Part shown: positions 27,220-36,100 of the stretch, piece by piece
How the letters are laid out: each line of letters begins with the position of its first letter
Position numbering within the stretch: the stretch's first letter is position 1
The notes under the pieces: generated by a model
What the model saw: only the letters and a program-made list of their open reading frames with translations
What the model was told of the DNA's origin: nothing
Databases searched by the model: none
NCBI RefSeq assembly: GCF_000024005.1
Contig: NC_013132.1
Coordinates: 7,496,001 to 7,560,000, forward strand
Source of the DNA: Chitinophaga pinensis DSM 2588
Lineage (GTDB): Bacteria > Bacteroidota > Bacteroidia > Chitinophagales > Chitinophagaceae
Direction of reading: 5' to 3'
Length of the DNA stretch: 64,000 nucleotides
Position numbers and translations under genes: made by a program

Positions 27220-28920
27220 ATGCGCAAGGTCTCATTATTACTGGTTATGACCCTCACCAGTACAGCTTATGCTCAGCAGCGTTCTGTAAAGAATGACGCA
27301 TATCACTACAAGATAGAGAAAACGATTACTGCTTCGCGTGGAGCAGTCGTATCGGCCCATCCCCTTGCGAGTCAGGCAGGATTGCAGATGTTGCAACAAG
27401 GTGGTAATGCAGTGGATGCCGCCATCGCCACTCAGCTGGCACTGGCAGTAGTCTATCCTGCGGCAGGTAATCTCGGTGGCGGCGGATTTATGGTCGCACA
27501 CCTGAAAAATGGGAAAAACGTTACGATCGACTACAGGGAAAAAGCACCCGGCGCCGCATCCAGAGATATGTATATCGACGCCGGTGGTAATGCCAATACA
27601 GCCCTTAGTCAGGACGGACATCTGGCTGCCGGCGTACCCGGCACAGTAGCAGGTCTGTTTGCTTCTCTCCCCTATGCAAAACTGACGATACAGCAACTCA
27701 TTGCACCAGCTATCTTATTAGCTGAAAAAGGATATGCTATCACAGACAGAGAAGCAAAATCACTGAACAGGACACAGGATAATTTCAAGAAATTAAATAC
27801 ACAGGGGAATGCCTTCATAAAAGCTACCCCATGGAAAGCAGGCGATACACTGCTGCAGAAAGATCTCGCAGCGACACTGAAAAGAATCAGAGACAATGGT
27901 AAAGCAGGCTTTTATGAAGGTGAAACAGCCCGGCTGATCGTAGCAGAGATGCAACGCGGGCACGGTCTGATGACAGCTGCTGATCTGAAGGCATATGAAG
28001 CAAAAGAAAGAACAGCCGTTACTTTCGCCTATAAAAAATACGATATCGTTACCATGCCATTACCCTCCAGCGGTGGCGTAGCTTTACAGCAGATGATGGG
28101 TATGGTGGAAAAATACCCGCTGCATGACTGGGGCTTCCACTCCATTGCAGCCATGCACGTGATGATCGAAGCAGAACGTCGTGCATACGCGGATCGTGCG
28201 AAGTTCCTCGGTGATCCTGATTTCGTAAAAGTCCCGGTAAAACAGCTCACGGATCCGGCTTATCTGCAAACGCGTATGCAGGACTTCGATCCGAAAAAAG
28301 CCAGTGTCAGCACCAATGTACCTGCCGGTAACATCTACGAAAGTAAAGAAACTACCCACCTCTCCGTAATGGACAACGAGGGGAATGCCGTTGCGGTTAC
28401 CACCACCCTGAATGGTGGCTATGGCTCCAAAGTAGTAGTAGGTGGTGCAGGCTTTTTCCTGAACAATGAAATGGATGACTTCAGTGTAAAACCTGGTGTA
28501 CCTAATATGTACGGACTGATCGGCGCAGAGGCAAATGCAGTTGCACCGGGCAAACGTATGCTCAGTTCCATGACACCCACCATCGTGCTGAAACAGGGGA
28601 AACCCTATATTGTAACAGGTACGCCGGGCGGCTCTACTATTATCACCTCTGTCTTCCAGACGCTGCTGAACCTGCTGGAGTTTAATCTCTCTGCACAACA
28701 GGCTGTAGATGCACCGAAATTCCACCACCAATGGCTGCCGGATGAAGTATATGTAGAAGAAGACTTTGATCAGACGCCCCTGAATGGCCTGAAGCAGATG
28801 GGATATAAAATCGAACCGAGCAGTCCTATCGGACGCGTGGAACTGATCCGGATCAACGGAAAAGGACAACTGGAAGCAGTAGGCGACAAACGAGGCGATG
28901 ACAGCGCCGCCGGTTACTGA
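27220..28920 (+). CDS. ggt: Gamma-glutamyltransferase, exported
   Basis: A 566-residue GGT precursor with signal peptide MRKVSLLLVMTLTSTAYAQ. The autocatalytic threonine is T378 in KETTHLSVMD; the downstream strands NGGYGSKVV and SSMTPTIVL match the glycine-rich oxyanion region. The enzyme cleaves the gamma-glutamyl bond of glutathione and related compounds in the periplasm. A cluster of DinB-like, lipoprotein, PLP and TraB genes follows at short spacing (28942-31856), perhaps an operon. Confidence 0.95.
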   Translation: MRKVSLLLVMTLTSTAYAQQRSVKNDAYHYKIEKTITASRGAVVSAHPLASQAGLQMLQQGGNAVDAAIATQLALAVVYPAAGNLGGGGFMVAHLKNGKNVTIDYREKAPGAASRDMYIDAGGNANTALSQDGHLAAGVPGTVAGLFASLPYAKLTIQQLIAPAILLAEKGYAITDREAKSLNRTQDNFKKLNTQGNAFIKATPWKAGDTLLQKDLAATLKRIRDNGKAGFYEGETARLIVAEMQRGHGLMTAADLKAYEAKERTAVTFAYKKYDIVTMPLPSSGGVALQQMMGMVEKYPLHDWGFHSIAAMHVMIEAERRAYADRAKFLGDPDFVKVPVKQLTDPAYLQTRMQDFDPKKASVSTNVPAGNIYESKETTHLSVMDNEGNAVAVTTTLNGGYGSKVVVGGAGFFLNNEMDDFSVKPGVPNMYGLIGAEANAVAPGKRMLSSMTPTIVLKQGKPYIVTGTPGGSTIITSVFQTLLNLLEFNLSAQQAVDAPKFHHQWLPDEVYVEEDFDQTPLNGLKQMGYKIEPSSPIGRVELIRINGKGQLEAVGDKRGDDSAAGY

Positions 28921-28941
28921 TAACAGCAAAAACTATTGACC

Positions 28942-29472
28942 ATGATAGGAAAAATATATCTGGACAGCGTACTAAAAAGAATTGCCTATTATAAATCATT
29001 AGGTGACCAGACCATCGCTGTACTGACAGAACAACAACTACACTGGCAACCGGAAGGCGAGCCTAACAGCATCTGCCACATCATTAAACATATGAGCGGT
29101 AATATGCGCTCCCGCTGGACCGACTTCCTGACCAGCGACGGAGAAAAGCCCTGGCGTAACAGGGATACGGAGTTTGAAGCAGATGACTTATCTGCAGCAG
29201 CGATTAAACAATTGTGGGAAGATGGCTGGAAATGTATGCTGGATGCAATCGGCGCATTACAGCCGGCAGACCTGGAAAAAACAGTGTACATCCGCAATGA
29301 ACCACATATTGCCCTCGACGCCATTAACAGGCAACTGGCACACCTCCCCTACCATGTAGGGCAAATTGTGTACATTGGCAAAATGATTAAAAAGAACGAC
29401 TGGCAAAGCCTGTCTATTCCCAAAGGGAAATCGCAGGACTTCAACCAGGAAATGTTCGGCAAAAAACAATAA
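28942..29472 (+). CDS. DinB-like (DUF1572) four-helix protein
   Basis: Start at ATG 28942 (MIGKIYLDS); a TTG six bases upstream is the longer alternative. The product is 176 residues, soluble. Metal-binding histidines typical of DinB-like folds are visible in CHIIKHMSGNM and RQLAHLPYHVGQIVYI. DUF1572 proteins are probable metal-dependent thiol or GSH/mycothiol-linked enzymes, but no reaction is established. It lies 21 bases after ggt. Confidence 0.82.
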   Translation: MIGKIYLDSVLKRIAYYKSLGDQTIAVLTEQQLHWQPEGEPNSICHIIKHMSGNMRSRWTDFLTSDGEKPWRNRDTEFEADDLSAAAIKQLWEDGWKCMLDAIGALQPADLEKTVYIRNEPHIALDAINRQLAHLPYHVGQIVYIGKMIKKNDWQSLSIPKGKSQDFNQEMFGKKQ

Positions 29473-29477
29473 TAAAC

Positions 29478-29921
29478 ATGCGCATCCCATCACGCATCTT
29501 CCTGTTCATGGCCCTGTTGGCCATCCTATTCAGCGCCTGCAACAGCAGTCGCAACAACGAACTGCTCCTTCATAAGAAATGGCGTGTATACGATGTAGTA
29601 GTGCCACCAGGTAGTCCGTATGACAACACACAGATCACACAGGCAATCGATCTGAAAAGAGGTTATTACACCAATGTCTATTATCAGTTCCTGGATAACA
29701 ACCTCTTTATCGCTACCATTGACAACAGACCGGACTCCGGTAGATATAAACTGCTGAGTGACGGGAAGATCATATCAGTGACGGCTGCCAACGGACTACG
29801 TTCCGCTGCGGACAAGATAACTGAAAACCTCGTAACGATAGTAAAACTCGACGCCACACATTTTGATATGAAAGTGTACACAGGCGAGTACTATTTTATA
29901 CTGAAAACAAAAGCTGAGTAA
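29478..29921 (+). CDS. Small lipoprotein of unknown function
   Basis: 147 residues with a lipoprotein signal MRIPSRIFLFMALLAILFSAC (lipobox LFSAC). The mature part has alternating beta strands (LLLHKKWRVYDVVVPPGS, YYFILKTKAE), as in lipocalin-like or DUF-type small envelope proteins, but no family is recognised. It lies five bases after the DinB-like gene and seven before the PLP enzyme gene. Confidence 0.75.
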   Translation: MRIPSRIFLFMALLAILFSACNSSRNNELLLHKKWRVYDVVVPPGSPYDNTQITQAIDLKRGYYTNVYYQFLDNNLFIATIDNRPDSGRYKLLSDGKIISVTAANGLRSAADKITENLVTIVKLDATHFDMKVYTGEYYFILKTKAE

Positions 29922-29928
29922 TATACGC

Positions 29929-30975
29929 ATGGAGGCACAGTTCACACATTCCACGCCCACCAGCACCACCAGTATTGCCGGAAAAGAATATCTCTTCTTT
30001 TCCGGTTTTTCTTATCTGGGGCTGCATAGTCATCCGACCTTCAATACATTGCTGAAAGAAGGAATTGACCGGTATGGTACCGTATTCATTTCTTCCAGGA
30101 TCGCCAATACACGGCTACACCTCTATGAAGAACTGGAACATGCGCTGGCTGTGCACCTGCGACAACAGGCTGCCGCTACATTCTCTTCAGGCTATTTAGC
30201 CGCTCAGGCAGCTGTACAGTATGCTGCTACACAAGGTGAGTTATTATACGCAACAAACGCCCATCCGGCATTAAGAACAGGGAAACCAGCCATCCCGACA
30301 GAGAACTGGGCGGACTGGGCTGACAAAACAACAGAAAAAGTAAATGCGCATCCTGATCACACTTTTGTGATCGTTGCAGATGGGGTGAATCCTTTAACCA
30401 GCACTATCAATGATTTCAGCTGGTTAACTGAAATAAAACGGCAGGTATTGGTACTGATCGACGATTCGCATGGCATAGGAATTGTCTCTGATGACGGCAG
30501 TGGTATTGTAAATCGCTTACCGCAATTGTCTGCGCTGCGCTATCTGCTGTCCGCGTCACTGGCAAAGGCATATAGTACACAGGGAGGCGTCGTGGCCGGA
30601 CATGCAAAAGATGTTGCCGCGATTAAAAAAACGCCCTTGTTTACAGGAGCAACGCCGATGATGCCCGCAAATGCCTGGGCATTCCTGCAAAGCTTTCCTT
30701 TACATGCTGCACAGCTTATGTTATTACAGCATAAGATCCGGTACTTTAAGGCGCTAGCAGCAGGAATAGGGTATCTGTACAATCCTTTTCATTTACCCAT
30801 ATTTCTGATAAAGGATCGTTCGGGCATAGAAAAATACCTGCTGGACCATGACATTATGATTTCTTCTTTTGGCTATCCGAATCCTGATAGTCCGCCGGTG
30901 AACAGAATCATCATTTCAGCCCAGCACGGTGACAAAGATCTGGAAGTATTGCACACATTACTCATAAACCAATAA
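29929..30975 (+). CDS. 8-amino-7-oxononanoate synthase-like PLP enzyme
   Basis: A 348-residue fold-type I PLP protein of the alpha-oxoamine synthase group. IDDSHGIGIV holds the aspartate over the pyridine ring and ASLAKAYSTQGGVVAG the Schiff-base lysine (SLAK). It is about 40 residues shorter than typical BioF and several segments diverge. No other biotin gene is near. It is called BioF-like, but could make another amino-ketone. It lies between a lipoprotein gene and a TraB-like gene. Confidence 0.75.
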   Translation: MEAQFTHSTPTSTTSIAGKEYLFFSGFSYLGLHSHPTFNTLLKEGIDRYGTVFISSRIANTRLHLYEELEHALAVHLRQQAAATFSSGYLAAQAAVQYAATQGELLYATNAHPALRTGKPAIPTENWADWADKTTEKVNAHPDHTFVIVADGVNPLTSTINDFSWLTEIKRQVLVLIDDSHGIGIVSDDGSGIVNRLPQLSALRYLLSASLAKAYSTQGGVVAGHAKDVAAIKKTPLFTGATPMMPANAWAFLQSFPLHAAQLMLLQHKIRYFKALAAGIGYLYNPFHLPIFLIKDRSGIEKYLLDHDIMISSFGYPNPDSPPVNRIIISAQHGDKDLEVLHTLLINQ

Positions 30976-30977
30976 GT

Positions 30978-31856
30978 ATGTTACTTAAAAAGATCGGTAC
31001 ACTGCTGCTTTGCAGTTTTTCATTGTTAACCGCCAAAGCTCAGCAACAACCCAAAGAAAAGTCTTCCCTGTTATGGGAAATATCCGGTAAAGACCTTAAA
31101 AGCCCATCCTGGTTATATGGCACCATCCATATCGTTTGCCAGGACGATCTGCACTTCTCCGCCGCTACAAAGGAAGCCATCAAACAAACGAAATCATTGT
31201 TCCTTGAAATCAACATGTCCGATAAGCAGGAAATGCAATCCCTGCAGGCCGCTATGATGATGCCGGAAGGTTATTCCTTTAAAAGCTTCGTCAATGAGGC
31301 AGAATACAAGCAATTAAAAGACTGGTGCCAGGACTCCATGCATATGGACGTGGCAGTACTCGACAGGTTCAAACCACTTGTATTATTATCGCTGATCACC
31401 AGACAGTACTTTACTTCCGTTTGCCAGAACCCTGCTTATTGCGAAGCAGAACTGCTGAAGCTCGCACAGGAACAGCAATTGCCTGTTCACGGACTGGAAA
31501 AAGCACTGGACCAGGTAGCTATCTTCGACAGCATCCCTGATAAAGAAGAAGCACAGATGATCCTGAAAACAATCGGGGAACCTGAAAAAACACGTGAGAC
31601 CTATTCACAGATGCTGAAATCTTACCGCGAACAGGATGTTACCGCACTGGCTAAGCTGATGACAGAAACAGAAGATATGGTGCGTTATAAAGATATTCTG
31701 CTGGATGACCGTAACCGTAACTGGGTACCACTGATTGCAGCAGCAGCGGCGAAAGAACCCACCTTCTTTGCCGTAGGCGCAGGACACCTGGGTGGTAATA
31801 CCGGTGTTATCGCGTTATTACGCAAGCAGGGATATACGGTGAAACCGGTGCAATAA
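30978..31856 (+). CDS. TraB/GumN-family protein, exported, catalytic motifs intact
   Basis: The 292-residue protein has a signal peptide (MLLKKIGTLLLCSFSLLTAKA) and the TraB/GumN hallmarks: LYGTIHIV (GTxH), LFLEIN (conserved Glu), DDRNRNWVPL and VGAGHLGGNTGV. The family is related to the TIKI membrane proteases and may be metalloproteolytic. It is followed, after 125 bases, by a paralogue of similar sequence that lacks some of these residues. Confidence 0.85.
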   Translation: MLLKKIGTLLLCSFSLLTAKAQQQPKEKSSLLWEISGKDLKSPSWLYGTIHIVCQDDLHFSAATKEAIKQTKSLFLEINMSDKQEMQSLQAAMMMPEGYSFKSFVNEAEYKQLKDWCQDSMHMDVAVLDRFKPLVLLSLITRQYFTSVCQNPAYCEAELLKLAQEQQLPVHGLEKALDQVAIFDSIPDKEEAQMILKTIGEPEKTRETYSQMLKSYREQDVTALAKLMTETEDMVRYKDILLDDRNRNWVPLIAAAAAKEPTFFAVGAGHLGGNTGVIALLRKQGYTVKPVQ

Positions 31857-31969
31857 GCGCCGGTGCATCAACGATAGCCGGCTTGTCCTGTATCCATCAG
31901 GTCATTCAGGGGATGAAAAATTGAATGTCTTCATAGCTGATGCAGCTATGAACTATGGCGCAATTCTGC

Positions 31970-31977
31970 TAATTTTG
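31970..31977 (+). promoter_or_regulatory. -7 promoter box TAATTTTG
   Basis: Perfect TAnnTTTG match, four bases upstream of codon ATA 31982, which begins the second TraB frame. The surrounding sequence (31931-32000) aligns with the tamB promoter region. Confidence 0.55.
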
Positions 31978-31981
31978 CGTC

Positions 31982-32962
31982 ATAAAATCCCGCAACCTGA
32001 AAAGAATACCTAAGAAACCAGCCATTATACTCCTTAGTATATCAGGGCTTATTGCTCTGACAATTGTCCTGATGAATATACCGGCAGTAAAACAGTTTAC
32101 ATGTCATACGGCTACAAGCCGGCTATCTGAACAAGCAGTAAAGGAGTCTACAATAAAATCGTCTCTTTTATGGAAAATATCCGGTAAAGATCTGGATCAA
32201 CCATCCTGGCTCTACGGAACAATAGACATCTTCTGTTCGCAGCAACCTCACATGCCAGATGCCGTACTCACCGCACTAAAACAGTCCCGTTCATTATATC
32301 TGACAACAGATGCATCCGTACCTGGCCCTGAAAAGGCAGCGGCAATAAAAGCAGCTATAACGATGCCGGAAGGATATTCTTTCAAAAAACTGTTCAGTGA
32401 AGCGGAATATAAAGAGCTGTATGAATGGCTGCCCGACTCTCTAAAAAAGCGCCTGCCATCAATGGACAGATTCAGACCAACAGTCATAAATACCCTGATA
32501 ATTTATGTGGCTTTTGCACCTTTTTGCAAGGAGCAGGTGTATGACGCTACAGAGTTGATAAAACTCGCTCAGACGAGGCAATTGCCTATATTCGGACTGG
32601 AAAAATTAGCTGATATGATAGCGCTGACGGATAGTATTCCGGATGAAGAAGAAGCTCAGATGATGCTTAAAATAATCAGACAACCAGAGAGGATGAATAG
32701 CCTATTCTATGGGATTGTCAATGCCTATAAATCACAGGATATCGATTCTATTCTCGTGGCAATGACGGCTACAGAAGACAGCCAACGCCACAAAGCCATG
32801 ATAGTGGACCGACGCAACCGTAAATGGGCGCCTCTCATTATCGATCAGGCTTCATGGGCGCCGACCTTCTTTGCAATAGCAGCCGCCCACCTGGGAGGCC
32901 CCACAGGACTGATCGCATTACTACGTAAAGAAGGCTATACTGTCACCCCCATCCCAATGTAA
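31982..32962 (+). CDS. TraB/GumN paralogue with TamB-like leader, active-site residues lost
   Basis: The second half (from about 32150) is a clear paralogue of 30978, with shared runs such as LLWKISGKDL, PEGYSFKKL and FFAIAAAHLGGPTG. It has GTID instead of GTIH and YLTTD instead of FLEIN, so two conserved catalytic positions are gone. Upstream, a membrane helix (AIILLSISGLIALTIVLMN) plus positive residues matches the N-terminus of TamB. The frame is open from 31973 without any ATG, GTG or TTG until ATG 32072. The likely start is the ATA at 31982 or CTG 31997; ATG 32072 (296 residues) is the conservative choice. Expected to be a membrane-anchored pseudoenzyme. Confidence 0.7.
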   Translation: MKSRNLKRIPKKPAIILLSISGLIALTIVLMNIPAVKQFTCHTATSRLSEQAVKESTIKSSLLWKISGKDLDQPSWLYGTIDIFCSQQPHMPDAVLTALKQSRSLYLTTDASVPGPEKAAAIKAAITMPEGYSFKKLFSEAEYKELYEWLPDSLKKRLPSMDRFRPTVINTLIIYVAFAPFCKEQVYDATELIKLAQTRQLPIFGLEKLADMIALTDSIPDEEEAQMMLKIIRQPERMNSLFYGIVNAYKSQDIDSILVAMTATEDSQRHKAMIVDRRNRKWAPLIIDQASWAPTFFAIAAAHLGGPTGLIALLRKEGYTVTPIPM

Positions 32963-33109
32963 TAAACTGTTAAATACCTGTTACAAACGCCCGCTTACAG
33001 ACCATAACCAGCGATCAGGCGTTCTGAATGGGATTCTATCAACACACCACCGGATATTAAATCGTTGCTTTCATAGACTATTCAGCTATGGACTATGGAC
33101 TAATTCAAC

Positions 33110-33117
33110 TATTTTTG
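33110..33117 (+). promoter_or_regulatory. -7 promoter box TATTTTTG of tamB
   Basis: Perfect TAnnTTTG match. Four bases (CCGG) separate it from ATT 33122, the first codon of the upstream-extended TamB frame. Confidence 0.55.
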
Positions 33118-33121
33118 CCGG

Positions 33122-36100
33122 ATTAAATCTCGCAGCCTGAAAAAAGTACGCAAAATATTAACTGTAATCTTGCTGAGTTTACTGGGCCTTGTTATCCTGA
33201 TAAGCGTCCTGGTAAATATTCCGGTGGTACAGAACTTCCTGGTACATGAGGCCACAAGCCGGTTATCCCAACAACTGAAAACCAAAGTTGAAATAGAGCA
33301 CGTCAATATTCGGCTCTTTAACAGTCTGCGGCTGGAGGGTACCCTGATTGAGGACCGTCACAAGGATACCTTGTTGTATGCCCGCGTACTGCAATTGCGT
33401 ATTACAGACTGGTTCTTCTTCCAGGAGAAGCCTGTACTGAAGTTCATCGGATTGGAAGATGCAGACGTGAACCTGATCCGCCACAGGAATGATTCACTAT
33501 GGAATTATCAGTTCATCATCGATGAATTCAGCGCGCCGCCAGATACCACCCGCAAGAAAAAAGAAGGAAGCGGAGGCGTTTCCCTTGACCTGCGTAAAAC
33601 GGACCTGCGTAATGTCCGTATTAACCAGATCGATGCCTGGATCGGCGAAGACATGCGTGTGGCTGCTAAACGCATTTATGTGGATGCCAAGAACATAGAT
33701 CTTAATCTGCATAACATTGATATCCAGGAACTGACACTGGACAAACCTACGTTTATCATTACCCGGTACCCGGCCTCTCCGCTGCGTAAAAAGAGACCCG
33801 CCCCTCCTGCTCCGGAGCTCACAGATACTGCTGCCATCCCGGCTTTACGCTGGAACAGTGCCAACTGGAAACTACTGGTAAAAGAGATTTCCATCAAGGA
33901 TGGTACGCTGGGCGTGGATGACCTTGAAGATGCTACAAAAATTGAAGACGGCTATTTTGCGCCGAATCACATCCGTTTCAACAGCATCAATCTCTCACTG
34001 GCGAATACCAGTTTGGTAAAAGACAGCATCCTTGGTGATCTGACCATGAGCACCAAAGAGCGTTGTGGTTTCCAGGTAAAGAAACTGACAGCTCGCTTTA
34101 AGATGTCGCCAGTTGAAATGGAGTTCTCCCACATGGACCTCATGACGAACCGCAGCCATCTGCGGGACTACTATACCATGCAGTATGCTGATATCAGCGA
34201 TATGAATGACTATGTGAATGCCGTTTATATGCGCGCCCATATCGTGAACAGTAAGCTGCATTCTGATGATATCGCGTACTTCGCACCCATCCTTTCAGAC
34301 TGGAAAAAAGAGATCTTACTCAACGGAGACGCCAGAGGTCCTGTAAGCAATCTGAAAGCCAACAATATAGAACTACAAGCCGGCACAACCACCCGCTTAC
34401 TCGGCGGCGTTGAACTGCGTGGCCTGCCGGATATCAATAACACTTCTATTGATTTTCATGCAGATGAACTGCTGACTACCGGTGCGGATATCCTTAGTAT
34501 CGCTCCGGAGTTAAGGAATACAGAACCGCTGCGACTGGACCGTCTGACCAATATCCGCTTCGCGGGTAGCTTCACAGGGTTCGTGAATGACTTCGTTGCC
34601 TATGGTAAGTTCCAGACGAACCTGGGAAACCTGAACTCGGATATCAACTTCAAAACCAGCAAGGATATACCAGTGTATTCTGGTAGTCTGACCACAGATG
34701 CCTTTAACGTGGGAAGCCTTTTAGGCGTACCCGAACTGACCAGCATTTCCCTCAGTGCAAAGCTGAACGGAGAAGGTTTTAACTTTAAAACCCTAAAGGC
34801 TGCAGTAGATGCAGACGTACAACAGATCACTCTTAACGGATACTCTTACAGCAATATCAAGACGAAAGGCGATATGAACCGTAAGTTCTTCAATGGTTCA
34901 CTGACTGCCGATGATCCTAACCTGGACATGGACTTTGCCGGTACCATTGACTTCAACGAAGAGGTACCTGTTTTTGACTTTGACGCTGATATCCGCCATG
35001 GTAATCTGCGTGCCTTACAGCTGACCCAGGACTCTATCATGCTACAGGCAAAACTGGCACTCAACTTTGCCGGTAGCAATATTGACAACTTTAACGGTTC
35101 TGCCAGGGTATATAACGTTTCTCTCTTCAAAGACCAGCGCAGACTGGAATTTGACTCCCTCAACGTGTCTACTCACTTTGAGAACAATGTGAAAGTACTG
35201 GCCATACAGGGTAGTGAGATCGGAGGATATGTAAAAGGGGATTACAGTTTCATGCAATTGCCTGATGCCTTCCGCCTGTTGCTGAACAAATACTATCCAA
35301 GCTACTTCCCCGATGCACCAAAAGATAATATTCAGCAGGACTTCTCTTTTGCCTTCAATCTGGGACAGGTGGACAAACTGATCCGTGGTTTCTCCAAAGA
35401 CATTTCCGGTTTTGATAATTCAACTATAGCAGGTTCACTAAATACAATCAAAGGTAATCTGGGCATACAGGTGAATGTGCCGCTGGCGTCCTACAGGAAC
35501 TTCCATTTTGAAGACCTGCAACTCAAGAGCTCCGGCACCTTCAATAAGATCGATATCAGCACGAGCATCGGAAAAGTTTCTTCCGGTGACCGCGTATGGT
35601 TACAGCATCCGCTGATACTGGCAAACTCCGGCAGAGATACATCCTATATAAAAGTGGACCTGCAGGCCGGCGACTCCTCCAGTCTGGATGGATTCTATGC
35701 CCGGGTCGTAACTGTACCAGAAGGGGTCAAGGTAAGTTTCCTGAACAGCGCCTTTACCGTCAACGAGCGGCAATGGAATGTAACGCCAGGTAATGAGATC
35801 TACTGGAGCAAAGACTTCCTGACAATCAACAATCTGCAGGTGACCAGGAATGAACAGAGTATCACAGTGGAAACCAATGAGTTCAATCCGGATGAATCCC
35901 GGTTCATCGTCAACCTGAAGAACCTCAATCTGACGGATGTGATCCCTTCCCAGCTGACCGCTTTACGCATAGAAGGCTTTGCTGACGGCAAGATTGATAT
36001 CTCTGATCCCATACATAACCTGTCCGTTGATGCCAATATCACTACCAGCGAATTACGCATCGATAATGACTCTATTGGTCTGGTTGCTTTTGAAGGAGGA

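Noticed and set aside
28084..28929. 281-codon minus-strand open frame
   Set aside because: Antisense to the gamma-glutamyltransferase gene, whose frame is supported by catalytic motifs.
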